This document shows, one piece after another, positions 1-11,439 of a stretch of 64,000 bases of DNA. Below the pieces are notes generated by a model. It was not told the origin of the DNA, searched no databases, and saw only the letters and a program-made list of their open reading frames with translations. A program made the translations under genes and the position numbers. Source of the stretch: Akebia trifoliata (taxonomy: Eukaryota > Streptophyta > Magnoliopsida > Ranunculales > Lardizabalaceae). Position 1 is the stretch's first letter. Every line of letters starts with the position of its first letter. The DNA is taken from assembly GCA_017979445.1 (NCBI GenBank), contig CM030714.1:5704001-5768000 (forward strand). Reading direction: 5' to 3'.

Positions 1-605
1 TCAAAATATTTTTACAGAGTGAGAACTCTCTATAGACGCCCTTCCCTCTCACTCTCTGCAACCCTCTCGCGATCGACAACCCCTCTCTCTCACTCTCTCA
101 AACCCTCTCTTTCACTCTCGATCAATATCCGACGGCTCCATCGAGCTGAACTCTCTGGACAGACGCTCTTCTCTCTCACTCTCTCAAACCCTCTCGTGAT
201 CGATAGAAACCCTCTCACTCACTCTTTTTCACTCTCTCTCACTCTCTCAAACCCTCACTCTCACTCTCGATCAATATCCGACGGCTCCATCGAACTGAAA
301 CCCTCTCGCCCTCGCCCATTTGAAGTTGCCACCACATTAAGAACCCCATTTGAAGTAATTTGCAACTTCAAAAAATCTCATTAAATAATTACAGATGTTT
401 CCACTTCAAATCAAAGCGTACCTATCTTCGTCGAAAGGGAGTTGCAGCGAAAGTTGCAGCAAGAGCGAGAGATGAAGAGGGAGTCGCGAGCGAGAGATGG
501 AGAGGGAGTCGCGAGCGAGAGAGAATGAGTGAGAGAGAGGGTCGAGAGGTAGTTGCAAACGAGCGAGAGAGGAGAGAATGAAAGAAGGAAACGAGTGAGA
601 GAGGG
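1..605. repeat. CT-rich then GA-rich low-complexity block with internal direct repeats
   Basis: Bases 1-330 are rich in CTCTC and contain a direct repeat: about 38 bp around CGATCAATATCCGACGG at 112-150 recurs at 261-299, and a segment starting AGACGC at 34 recurs at 161. Bases 425-600 are the opposite bias (GAGAG) with a roughly 24-bp unit ending GGGAGTCGCGAGC repeated at about 464-488 and 488-512. The two halves are loosely complementary. Short open frames here are products of the dinucleotide bias and I do not call a gene. Confidence 0.6.
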
Positions 606-830
606 TGAAGGAGACAGAAACACCTCTCTGTTACGCTGTTTTGGGGTTTTAATTCGTTGGGGAGGTAATAATAAATATCATTTTGTTTAAGGATGACATT
701 GTAACATTTGAATTACTTTATAACTTAAACGCACCTTTGGCTCTCCTTCAATCTGTGACGTCCGTTGGCGTCGTATCCAACAGCCTAAAGATGTTTGGTA
801 AAATGTTTGTTGAATGGTTGGGCGCCGAAC
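606..830. other. Intergenic; fragment of an FB-type element end at about 783-836
   Basis: No gene is visible. The last 50 bases contain a segment ending GCCGAACGGGACC. It resembles the right terminus of the FB element at 25397-25751 (GCTGAACGGGACCC), so it may be the remnant of a second element abutting the one at 831. Confidence 0.4.
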
Positions 831-1214
831 GGGACCCCCCGTTCGGCACCCTTAGTTTTACCACACACTTTAACAAACGCGTTTTGTCTTACATGGGTTA
901 GAAGTTTCGGAATGAGCTGATTTTTGGTGAGGATGATCTCTATGGTGAGGAGATCATCCTCACCAAAAATCAGCTCATTCCAAAACTTCTAACCCCATCA
1001 AAATTGATTTATAAAAAATGGACGGTCCACAATTTTTCAACGTGTAAACATGGGTCTAAACATTTCGGAATGGGCTGATTTTTGGGGAGGATGATCTTCT
1101 AATCATAGAGATCATCCTCACAAAAAATCAGCTCATTCCAATACTTCTAACCCATGTAGGACAAAAAACGTTTGTTAAAGTGTGTGGTAAAACTTAGGGT
1201 GCTGAACATTTCCC
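831..1214. mobile_element. FB foldback MITE, copy 1
   Basis: Terminal inverted repeats run inward from GGGACC and from TTTCCC and share the segment TTTTACCACACACTTTAAC. Inside are two hairpins; the first has the arm GGAATGAGCTGATTTTTGG and its complement around a short loop. Over about 365 bases I count five differences from the copy at 51765-52145. No matching 9-bp target duplication is visible at its edges; the left edge abuts another element end. It has no coding capacity. Confidence 0.8.
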
Positions 1215-2429
1215 TTATATATATGATATACTTTCGTGATATCTCTGACATACTGGGATATTTCATTATAGGAAGCTCCAAAAAAAAGAAAAAGAAAAAT
1301 CAATCTTTGGAACTATAAAAGTTTTAAGTAAAGCTGCACTGAGTCAGGAACTGACCACCTTTGATTTTTCTCCCAAAAATCCATCTAAATGTCTATTACC
1401 TTCAAGTTATTATTCGTCCTCATCTTGAATCGATGGCATCAATCTCTTGAAGAAGACCTTTGACTTTTGTATCATCCAAAAATACATCATCTTTAAGGCT
1501 CTTAAAATCTTTCCAACCTCATCCGCAATTCATTGACTTTAACCTCTTGAATATGAGGGCAATTTAGGTCATTTATTTCATCATTTTATTTGTATGATTC
1601 AACATGAATTTGATTTGACTTCGTGGACTTTCAAGTAAAGTTTTTAAATTAGAGCCGGTTTGCTTGTGTAACCACAAACTCTCTCTGTTTCTCTTTGAAG
1701 GTATACCAATTATGGATTTTTTTAATCTCTCACTCCTCAAGATTTGTTTGCTAACCTTGATGGTGATTATCCTTTCTAAAGATTCACATAAGAAGTTGAT
1801 GAGGTTGATCAATTTTCTCCTATGAGACAGATGGACTCTGATTTTCTTATTGGGCAAGATAATTCAGTTCTCTTTTTCTTCAACGAAGTAGAACATTGGT
1901 GTGATGCCTATCAAGGAAGTTCTGACGATCAAATCTTTTCTCGAATAGAAAAAGATAAATAAAAAAGAAGATGAATAGTACTCATATAGTGATGGAGGGA
2001 AAATTTTCTAATCCTTACTTGAATTCTGAGGCGTGTATTTATAGGCAAAACTTTAATTAAAGGACAATTGTGACCACATGAATGGCCATGTGCATACAAT
2101 GAGTAGGAAGATGAGCCAAGCCAATGGGTAGTTGAGAAGTACTTAAGTGACCTTAGAAATGTGTTAATCCCATTTGATGCAAGCACTTGATTTGATGTCT
2201 AAGGGTCTCACATCCCTAAATGCAAAATAGAGAAAGTAGAATGTTTGACATATATGGGATATCCCATCCTTTGCTTGTATGATGGGATCTGGTCTATATC
2301 TCATTTATTTGGAGGCACAAGGATATGTTTTGGTTTGATTCAATTTCTAAATAAAATTCTAAGCTAGTTTTTAGCTTTGCAAAATGATTTTAGCCTAGGT
2401 GAATTTTGAGAGTTTATTTCATGCATGTA
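1215..2429. other. Intergenic, no supported feature
   Basis: AT-rich sequence without a convincing coding frame, splice structure or clear terminal repeat. It may be eroded transposon sequence. Confidence 0.4.
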
Positions 2430-2760
2430 TAACAAATGTGCTTCGGAAGATTATTTTCCTAGGTATTAAATGTCAATACTCTAATGCAATATTATGTTAC
2501 TCAACATATAAAAATAGATGTGCTTGAGAAAATGGATTTTCCTAGGTGTATATATATAGAAAAGTTATCAGGAAAATGATTTTTCCCAGGTGTTATTGAT
2601 CAGACTCGATATTGCTCAACATATAAAATAGATGTGCTCGGGACCATGGATTTTCTCAAGTGTTACTACTCTATAATGGGAAAATGGTTTTTTCCTAGGT
2701 GTTACTACTCAAGGACAATGTTGCTTAAATATAAATACAAATGTACTGGAGAAAATGAAT
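2430..2760. repeat. Degenerate tandem repeat
   Basis: Four to five diverged units share the motifs AAAATGGATTTTCCTAGGTG, GTTACTACTC and TTGCTCAACATATAAAATAG with spacings of roughly 60-120 bp. Units differ by substitutions and deletions, so the array is old. No function is apparent. Confidence 0.55.
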
Positions 2761-3839
2761 CTATCCATTTTTCATCTAGCTTTTAAAAGAGTTGCATTGA
2801 ATTTACCCATTTTTTCATGTAGTAGGGGTGGATATTAAGCGGAGGAATTTTGATGATAATAGTTATGATTTAAAAATTAGGGTTCAGAGAATAGGTGGCT
2901 AAATAGAAAATAAATAAAAAAAAGTTATAAATATTGAAAGATTGGGAAATTGTGGATGAGTAAGGAATGACAGAGAAAGATGTAGGGCATATGGGAAAGG
3001 TGTAGGGCATATGGTGAGGGAGAGGGAGAGGGAGAGGGAGAGAGGGGGGGGGGGGGGGCGGGGGAGAGAGAGAGAGAGGCAAGAGAAAATGAAAGAGTGA
3101 CTATGGGAAATGTTGTAGGGAGAGAAATAATATGAGGGAAAGAGAGAAAATAAGAATGGAGAGATGGAAAAACATGGGAGGAACTGAGGAAGGAATCTTT
3201 CGTTAAGATTTATCATTTTTTCTTTCCATTTGATCTTGTTGCTTCTCTTCAATTTTTTATCCACCCTTTTAATCTTTCATTGCACCGAAAAGTCTATCTC
3301 TAGCATCTTTATTTCACTTTGACCCTTCCAAACCTACAATTATAAAAATTAGTCAATTAATTTATAATAATCAAATTAATATCAAATGATGATCATAAAT
3401 TAAGAGAATCATTTATCATTATATGCATTTATCATGTTCTCGTCTTCAACTTGTAGCAAAAAAGTAATTCATTTTTTTTTTGTTGAAACCAATCATTTTC
3501 AAGTTCTTTGACGCCTATGATAGATTATTTTAAAATAATTGAAACTCATCTTCAATTCACCATTTTCAATATCGATCATCTTAATCGCTTAAACAAAATC
3601 TTTGACTTTTCACATCCAAAATCCAATCATCTTTTACTTCAAAAATCATATTTTGTTGAAGTTTGAATGTTAAAGAAGTAAATAGAATCCTAAGGTTAAA
3701 GAGAATCGGTGAAAATGTTTTTGAAAATTGAACTGGATATAATTTACTACTACAAAATAGAATTTAGACATCAATTTTTGGAAAAAAATGACATTTAAAA
3801 TATAGTTTTCGCGGGTGGAGGGATTGCACTAAAACATGT
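2761..3839. other. Intergenic with GA/G microsatellite at about 3013-3082
   Basis: The stretch holds a GGGAGA-type microsatellite running into about 17 consecutive G and then GA repeats. The long minus-strand open frames across it are composition artefacts rich in Ser, Leu and Pro. From about 3745 the sequence starts ACTACTACAAAATAG and continues with GACATC and GGAGGGATT motifs, like the CACTA-type element at 63438-63707, so it may be one end of a relative. Confidence 0.5.
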
Positions 3840-4860
3840 GGGATTTTAAACATCGGTTTAGGTATGGTCTTTAGACATAAATTTTGAAAAATCGATGTCT
3901 AAAAACCATCTTTTATGTGTAGTTTTTCATCTCTCTTAAACATCATTTAACAAGTGATATCTAAAGTTTATTTTTTCTACTACTAAATTGAAGAGTACGA
4001 TAAAAAAAAAAAATAGGGAGAAGTTGAAGAAAGAAAATGCCTAATTTTGAGAAGAAATCAAAAAAATTACTCAATATTTTATTTTTTTTGTCAAACTGAT
4101 TTGACTCAGTCGTAGAACGAAATAAAAAATATTACTCAATAATTTTTTTTTTTTGTCAAACTGATTTGACTCAGTCGTATAACTAATTTGGGCTAGTCTG
4201 GCCAGTCATCTATGCTAACCACAAATCCTTGCTAGCCATAAAAAATCGCTAATGATTTTCTGACTAGAAAACTTTCACTCAGTTCAATCACGTGGCAAGG
4301 GCACATAACCGTTGATCTTTTTTCCCTGTGTATCCCGAAAAGAAAAAAGATCTATGGTCTTATGCCCTCCCCATGTCAGCCACATATAGTGGAAATTTTC
4401 AATCAATTTAGGTATGGTCTTCAGATATAAATTTTTGAAAAATAGATAGCTAAAAACCATCTTTTATGCGTACTTTTTCATCGCTCTTATAAACATCACT
4501 TTTTTTTTCCTATAAACATCATTTAACCAGTGATATCTAAAGTTTATTTTTTCTACTACCAAAATTGAAGAGTACGATAAAAAAAATAGGGAAGTTGAAG
4601 AAAAAAATGCCTAATTTTGAGAAGAAATAAAAAAAAGTTACTCAATATTTTACTTTTGTGTCAGACTGATTCAACCCAGTCGTAGAACTAATTTGGGCCA
4701 ATCTGGCTAGTCATCTACGCTAACCACTAATCTACTAACTACTAATCCTTCCTTGCCTTAAAAACGCTAATGATTTTCTAGTTAGTCATCTATGCTAGCC
4801 ACATACACATTTATGGGGGTGTGCAATTGTGTATCCAAAAAAAAAAAATCTATGATTCTG
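3840..4860. repeat. Tandem duplication, about 550-bp period
   Basis: The segment beginning TTTAGGTATGGTCTT at about 3858 recurs at about 4408. The downstream landmarks recur in the same order: CTACTACxAAATTGAAGAGTACG, GCCTAATTTTGAGAAGAAAT, and CTGG(C/T)(C/T)AGTCATCTA-GCTAACCAC at about 4198 and 4704. A third partial copy of the last motif lies near 4779. Embedded at 4248-4420 is an F3-like segment with GGGCACATAACC. No coding capacity is seen. Confidence 0.7.
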
Positions 4861-4937
4861 ACGCATGCCATGTTAGGGAGTATGCCATGTGAGGGTTCAG
4901 ATTATCACAACTCTTACAATATATATGTCAGCAGTAA

Positions 4938-6162
4938 GGTGCTGTTTGTTAAACTGAAAAAAAGAAGTGTTGAATAGCAGTAAGTGCTGAAACTTATAAG
5001 CGCTGAATTTAAGTGTTGAAAAAGTTGTTTGTTTAGATGCTGAATCATGTTTGTTACACATTGCTGAAGTTGATAAATTGTCTTTGTTACCCTTACAATC
5101 ATATTATACATTGTTTGCATGTTTCAAATGCCAATTTCTTATCAAACACAATAAAATATATTATTTTTTATAAAATTAAAATACAATTCATTTTTAAATA
5201 ATAAATAATACTCAAATCTTCAATTTATAAATAATAATTTATATTTATAAAAGCCCACAAATTTCAAATTAAAAATAATAATGTCATACAAGTCACAAAA
5301 ATTTGAAATCAACATTAAAAGAACTTAATTTTGGATGAATAATTTTCGATGGAAATGAAGGATGTGTAATTATAAAAGCACTCTATGAATTAATAAGGGC
5401 AACCCACACCATAGCCAAATTTTTTTTGTTTTATATGGGTTAAAGTTTTGGAATGAGCAAATTTTTAGTGAGGATGATCTATATGGTTTAGAGATCATCC
5501 TCACCAAAAATCAGTCCATTTTGAAACTTCTAACTTGCAAAAAATAATTTTCAAAAAAAAAAAAAAAAAAAGGGACGATTTACGATTCTTGAACTTATTT
5601 TGATAGGGTTAGAAGTTTCAGGATGTGCTGATTTTTGGTGAGGATGATCTCCTCATTGTAGAGATCATTCTCATTAAAAATCAACTTATTCCAGAACTTT
5701 TAACCCATATAAGACAAAATAATTTAGCCATGGTGTGGGTTTATTAATTTGTGGAGTGCTTATATACTAATGAGGAGATCATCCTCATAAAAAATCTACT
5801 CATTCCAAAACTTTTAACCCATATAAGACAAAAATAATTTAGTCATGGTGTGAGTTTATTAATTTGTGGGGTGTTTATATACTTATCCATGAGATATAAG
5901 AGGTAATATCTTTTTAAGAATAAAGGCATACTTGTCCATGCTCAAAAAAATAAAGGGCATACTTGTCCGTGTTGAAAAAACGAAGTGCTTACCGCTTCAG
6001 CACCTTTTTTTCAGCATCAAAATAGTGCTGAATTTTTTTCACTTATTTTCAACAATAAGCGCTAAAAATATAGAGTAAACAAACGTGTTATTTTAACAAA
6101 AAGTGCTTAATTTAATTTTTTTCAGCAATAAACACTGAAAAATAGCACAAACAAACACTGCC
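4938..6162. mobile_element. PIF/Harbinger-like nonautonomous element, 1.2 kb
   Basis: The left end GGTGCTGTTTGTT and right end AACAAACACTGCC are inverted repeats, and both are flanked by TAA (4935-4937 and 6163-6165), the 3-bp TWA-type duplication known for PIF/Harbinger. Subterminal regions are rich in AGTGCTGAA and its complement. The element carries no transposase, and FB-family sequence is nested inside at 5376-5881. Confidence 0.7.
5376..5881. mobile_element. FB foldback element, old subfamily, with duplicated right arm
   Basis: The inverted termini share AATTAATAA followed by ACCCACACCAT(A/G)GC. The interior has the two FB hairpins with GAGGATGATCT and AGATCATCCTCACC. After the right end at about 5762 the right arm is repeated once more (about 5770-5881), giving a partial tandem duplication. 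It sits inside the 4938-6162 element, so it inserted later. Confidence 0.7.
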
Positions 6163-6179
6163 TAAGCCAACTAATCTAT

Positions 6180-6884
6180 GGGTGCAAGTCCAATCCCAAG
6201 CCACATGTCACATTCCCAGTGGTTATTGGGTACTATATTGTCTACGAAAATAGCTAAGAGGAAGACGGTAGATTGTGAGGCAAATCTTCTTCACTCTATT
6301 TTAGAGAATCCCATTGTTCTAAATCTCTTTTTTTCTCACACAATACCCATATAAAATATAAATGAGCTACATTTTAATATATTTTGCTCTTTATAATCCT
6401 TTCAATTTATACTTTTACAGTCAGATTCCATTAATACCAAATTTATAAGAGTGCTGATATTCTAAGTAGAAAGTCTTCATTGGATCAATACTCGCTTGAC
6501 GTGGCATGGAGACAAAATCATAGATCTATTTCCTCGGGATACACAATTATAAATCCTCATAAATATGTAATTGTGTATTGCAAGGAAACAAATCTCTAGC
6601 TTCATGTCCATAACACATCAGTCGAGTATTGACCAAGTGAAGACTTTCTAGATGGAAAATCATTATTCAATCTTTAAACTACCTAATAATTCCAACTTTA
6701 AAATAAATAAATAAAAACAAAAAAAAGTTTCCATAATATTCCAATATTTACCTTTAGTTTTTTCTACTTTTCATAAGAAGAGACCAATATTTCCATTTTT
6801 GAACTCTCCCTCCAACCCAATGCTTTCCTAAGTTTTTCTACTTAAGCTCTCTCTCTCACAGCTCCTTCTTCAACACTTAGCCAA
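6180..6884 (+). promoter_or_regulatory. TBL-A upstream region, homologous to TBL-B upstream region
   Basis: Segments such as AGCCACATGTCAC, GTAGATTGT, ATTTTAG-GAATCCCA, TTTTGCTCTTTATA and CAGATT(C/T)CATTAA occur in the same order upstream of TBL-B at 17950-18160. This is a shared promoter from a tandem gene duplication. In TBL-A it is split by an F3 element at 6449-6663 that TBL-B lacks. A CT-rich stretch lies just before the start codon. No strong TATA box was identified. Confidence 0.6.
6449..6663. mobile_element. F3 MITE in the TBL-A upstream region
   Basis: The inverted termini are AGTAGAAAGTCTTCA on the left and TGAAGACTTTCTAGA on the right. The centre is a second inverted region with ATTTCCT(C)GGGATACACAA. 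Related copies lie at 19873-20080 and, as a 5' half only, near 7302-7400. Confidence 0.65.
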
Positions 6885-8614
6885 ATGAGCTTTGGTTTTC
6901 AATCCTATTGTTCTTTTGCTTCTACTATATTTCTAATTTCTCTATTTTGCCAAATAAGTGTAAATGGGAAGCAACTTAATAAGGTAGAAGGAATACAAAC
7001 GAATGAATGTGATTTATTGCAAGGAAGTTGGGTGTTTGATGATTCTTACCCTCTTTATGATTCCTTGAGATGCACATTCATCGATAAAGAATTTAATTGC
7101 CAGAAGAATGGATGGCCAGATAAAATCTACCTCAAATATAGATGGAACCCAGCTCCTGTGAGTTACCAATGTCTCTCTCTCTCTATGTGTCTGAGTGTGT
7201 GCGTGTGACAGACCTCGGGGTATGTCGATATGTACCGCATTATTGTGAATCCTGTTTTTTAGTAATTCGAGTTGAGTCGAGCTAGATCAATAATATCTTA
7301 AAGAGTGCTGATATTCTAACTAGAAAGTCTTCACTAGGTCAATACTTGTCATGGACACGGAACCATAGACCTATTTCCTCGAGATACACAAATGCTCATC
7401 TTTATTTTATATTAAATATTTTAAGTTTTAAATTTGAGTTGTGATGAATGCATGTGGTCTTGGTACACAGTTGGGTAGGCGGTTGACGTGGCTAGGGCAC
7501 ATAACCATGGATCATTTTCATCAAAATACATAGGAAAAAAGGTTTGCCCTTGCCACTTCAGCCTGCATTCTAAGACCACATGCATTCATCATTATTCTTT
7601 AAATTTTATTTATTGTAAAGTGATGGATATAACTGGTAGCCTCCAATTTGTTCAAATCTGTATTAATAATCAATCAAATCGAAATTCAATGGAATCATAT
7701 CCATATTAAGATCCGATTTTTTTTTTTTTTTTGTATATGGATATGAATCCTTAACGGAATCTGACTTGAGTCCCATACTCCCATTAAATTAAATTAAATT
7801 AAATCTAAACTATTTTTCATTAACTTAATTAGGATCCAAACCAATCCGAATTTCTTGATTTAGGTCAGGTCGGATAATTTCAAACCATTCAACATTTTTT
7901 CTTCTATACTTCTTTGTTAATTGCTATATTATTCTATTTTACCATTATAATGATCCTCTCATAAGAACTTATTTTGTACTAAAGTAGCAAAAATGGAAAT
8001 TTTGAAAGATATAATTTGAAAGCAATATATCATTTGGATCTAGTTGGATACAAGGATAGAAATATATTCGACTAGGATCTAACTTGGATCAAAGGACATC
8101 AAACCATATTTGACCTATTTTTTTTATTTGGATCTACACAAAAAGTCTAAACCCGTTAAATTTACATTTCATATCACTCTGATTTTTGATAAATCCTAAC
8201 TCCTATATGGGATCTTTTCCGTTACATAAAACACTCTTCCATTCCACTAAGGGATAGGACTGCAACTTGAGTGGGTTGGGAGGGTAAACCTTTGCTCAAC
8301 CCAAGTGACAAAACCCTCGATCATTGGGCTTGAGCTCATTAACCCGAGCTTGAGCTTCTAAATTAAATTAGGTTGAGTTTGGATTAATCAGAGTTTGGTC
8401 ACTTTTGGTAGATTAGGTGGGTTGGGCATTGAAAATTCCTAATTTCATTTTGATGAACAAATAAATTTTACATCTTAAAAAAGAAATACCTCATCAAAAA
8501 CAAAATCACTAATAAATTAATTAAATCACATACAATCTCCAAATCTATCATTGAAAAAATATCTAGAGAGAATGAGTAAAACTCTTCCTTTGCATGTGTA
8601 AGTTGTGACTCTTA

Positions 8615-9373
8615 GGGTATGTTTGATTGTACATGGAAAATAGGGTGGAAAATCAAATTCCATGGAAAATGATATTTTTCAAGTGTTTGATTGCACATGG
8701 AAATGGAAATTCATTTTCCACCTTAATCAAAAAGTCCACCAAAACATGGATTTCACTTTCCCACCCATATGGATGGGAAAGTGAAATCCACCCATATTTT
8801 CCATCTCCAATTTTTTCATACTCATATCTTCTTCTTCACCACCACCACCACCACCACCATTACACTAACATCGCCATCGTCACCATCACCGTCGTCGTCG
8901 CCGTCACCGTCATCACCATCTCCAACCACCTTTCCTCTCTCTCTCTCTTTCTCTCTCTTCTTCTCCTTCTCCATCCCTCACCTCCGCCACCACCACCACC
9001 ACCACCATGTTCTCCCCTCATCTTCTTCTTCACTTACCTCCGTCATCATCGCCACCGCCACCATCACCGTCGCCACCGCCGCTATCGCCACCACCGCCAC
9101 CGCCAGCACCACCACCACCGTTGCCACCTCCGCTACCGCCAACGCCACCACTACCGCTACCGCCACTTATCTTCTTCCTCTCTCCCTTCTCTCATATTTC
9201 TTTCTCCTCCTCCTCTCCTTCTTTTTTTTTTCTCATTTAATTTTCCCATGATTTTATCCAAGTAAAATCAAACAATAGAATTTGATTTTCCAACCCTACT
9301 TATTTTCCATCACAATTTTTCCATGGATTTCAAATTCCATGGAAAGTCACTTTCCATGCAATCAAACATACCC
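8615..9373. mobile_element. PIF/Harbinger-like MITE carrying a microsatellite
   Basis: The termini GGGTATGTTTGATTG and CAATCAAACATACCC are perfect inverted repeats, flanked on both sides by TTA (8612-8614 and 9374-9376). Subterminal copies of TTCCATGGAAA and TGCACATGGAAA extend the inverted repeat. The centre has filled with CAC/CCG/CGT trinucleotide repeats. No transposase is present. Confidence 0.8.
8836..9240. repeat. Compound trinucleotide and CT microsatellite
   Basis: (CAC)n, CATCGC/GTCACC/CCGTCG triplets, a CT-rich tract and further (CAC)n and CCGCCA runs. Long open frames exist in several phases here, coding for His-, Pro-, Thr- or Ala-rich strings; this is what triplet repeats give and is not evidence of a gene. 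Confidence 0.85.
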
Positions 9374-9493
9374 TTAGAGTCTTGATTTTTTATTTATTAT
9401 ATTTTCACTGTTAAAAGTGACTTTTCATCTTCAAGAGTTTTTTACATATATACATACATAGTATAAGACTCAAACAAAAAAGCAACTTTGCAG

Positions 9494-9640
9494 GTGCCAA
9501 CTATCTTATTTGGTAAAGTTTTTGGGAGATGATAGCAGAGACTTGGGTTCAAATCCTTCCAGCATTGAGTTTCTGAACTCATTAGAAACAGGCTTCCCAA
9601 TACCCCCCCCCCCCCCTACACACACACACACAAAATTTGA
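9494..9640 (+). mobile_element. tRNA-derived SINE-like element
   Basis: It contains an A-box-like segment (TTATTTGGTAAAG) and a strong B box, GGGTTCAAATCC. These are followed by a C-run and (CA)n tail. The B box is the internal RNA polymerase III promoter typical of tRNA-derived SINEs. The tail is short and impure. Confidence 0.5.
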
Positions 9641-10796
9641 TTTTTTTTCCTTAGTTACGTACAAATATGTGTAGGAAGAAACAATTAAAAAAATATTTCA
9701 AAAATAAATAGAAATATATAACTAATATAATTTTTCTTTTATATCTTAGTATATAACATTCGGTTTGGATTGAGTTGGGTTGCCCGAGCCTGATTTGAGT
9801 TCGCGCAGTCCACCAGGTTGCATCCCTACTGAGGGATGAACGTTTGGCCCACCATCCATTTGGTTGACCTAGACACCATGAAGAAGCTTGATTGATGATT
9901 ATCTTCCATTATTTCAAATAAATTTACCATGGGCTAATGGACTTAAAAGCTCTTGACAAATAAAAAATAATGATACTCAAATCCAACTAAGAGATTTTAT
10001 CAATCAGATGGATTCATTGTGTGTGGGCCAAAGGATCATGAATTGGTGGGCCCAAAGCAGTTTGCCATGGGTAACATTAATTATCCAACTGTAGAGCACT
10101 GAATCGATTCTCACCATAACTACAAAATCACATTACAAAGGAAGAATATTGGTTTGCTCAAGCAAGTATAAACTGTTACTAACAAACATTAATCTCAACC
10201 TTAGAGACCTCCTCGTTGATGTTGTGATGTAGGTTCGATGGTGAGGATTTCTTGCGAAGATTAAAGGGAAAAAAGATGATGTTTGTGGGGGACTCTCTAA
10301 GCTTTAACATGTGGGAATCACTACTATGCATACTTCACACCGCAGTGCCACAAGCAAGCTACACCTTTGGAACAAAAGATGGCTTCTATGTGTTCACACT
10401 CACGGTACACTATCCTAAGACCCATGTTTTAACACCCGCCCGAGTTGATTCCAACCCATTGAATTTTAAGTTAACTTGGTAATATGAATTTATTTGTCTG
10501 AGTCATTGCATAACTCGGTCTAATCTTACTTGATTTATATGTTATATTTGATATTATTTTCCAAAACCCACTGAAAATATTACACTTCATAATGTATTGT
10601 GCAGGATTACAAAGTTTCTGTGATGTACGATCATATGTTGTAACAGAGAAAATCGGTCGAGTTCTCAAGCTCGATTCCATCAAAAGCGGCAACAGATGGA
10701 AACATATCGATGTATTGATCTTCAACTCCTGGCATTGGTGGCTTCACATTGGAATAAAACCGTGAGAAGCTAGAACCGCATATTAAATAATAAATA

Positions 10797-10918
10797 TAGA
10801 AAGCTACTATTGCCGCACCAACTTTTACAAATGCCACACCAATTCCTATATAAATCACCTACAAATCGCACTGTTGGTGCGGCGTTAGTAAAAAGTGGTG
10901 TGATAATAGAAACTCTCT
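10797..10918. mobile_element. F4 MITE in TBL-A intron 3
   Basis: The inverted ends are AGAAAGCTACTATTGCCGCA and TGATAATAGAAACTCTCT, with inner ACCAACTTTTAC facing GTAAAAAGTGGTGT. It is about 120 bp and followed by (CT)n. Related copies lie at 11287, 29225 and 60690. Confidence 0.65.
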
Positions 10919-11286
10919 CTCTCTCTCTCTCGTTTTCATTCATGGTTTAACTTTGTGAAAAATCTAAGTAGAGGTAGGAATTAGGAAATGGTGGATGTGT
11001 TGTGTTGTGTTGCAGATGGGACTACATTCAAGAGGGAAACGACATATATAAAGACATGAATCCTTTGGTTGCTTTTCAGAAAGGGTTGACTACATGGTCA
11101 AAGTGGGTTGACACCAATATTGATCCAACCAAAACAAGAGTCTTCTTTCAGGGGATCTCTCCAACACATTATAAGTAAGCTCTATATAACTGTTTTCTGA
11201 TTGATAGCTCTGTATAAGAGTTTCTAAGTTATGTTATATTAAATTCTATTAATTTAAGGGTATTTTATACAAATGGATATAGCCTT

Positions 11287-11426
11287 TTAAAAAGAGAGAT
11301 TCTACTGGCACGCCAACTTTTACTAACAACACACCAATCCTTTAGAAATCAAATGGTTGTTTACATATAAAATTGGTGTGTTATAAGTAAAATTTGGTGT
11401 ATTAATAGAAGCTCTCTTTTAAAAAT
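11287..11426. mobile_element. F4 MITE in TBL-A intron 4
   Basis: The ends TTTAAAAAGAGAGATTCTAC and TAGAAGCTCTCTTTTAAAA are inverted repeats. Inside are CCAACTTTTACTAA and its partner near TTGGTGTGTTATAAGTAAAA. It is non-coding. Confidence 0.7.
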
Positions 11427-11439
11427 TATGTAACTGAAT

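Larger units (their letters stand above)
8250..9830. mobile_element. Possible DNA transposon remnant in TBL-A intron 1
   Basis: The left edge GGGATAGGACTGCAACTTG and the right edge, read on the other strand, AGTAGGGATGCAACCTGG are imperfect inverted repeats. Between them lie a Harbinger MITE and a SINE, so the outer element would be the oldest. The ends are degenerate and no target duplication was found. Confidence 0.35.

Noticed and set aside
2870..3264. Minus-strand frames rich in Ser, Leu and Pro
   Set aside because: They translate a GA/G microsatellite and AT-rich flank; no motif or splice structure.
8627..9265. Long open frames of 212 and 160 codons rich in His, Pro, Ser and Thr
   Set aside because: They lie over CAC/CCG/CT microsatellites inside a MITE, and several phases and both strands are open at once, as expected from triplet repeats.
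9494..9640. Functional tRNA gene
   Set aside because: The B box is good but the sequence cannot fold into a cloverleaf with an anticodon arm; a SINE is the better reading.
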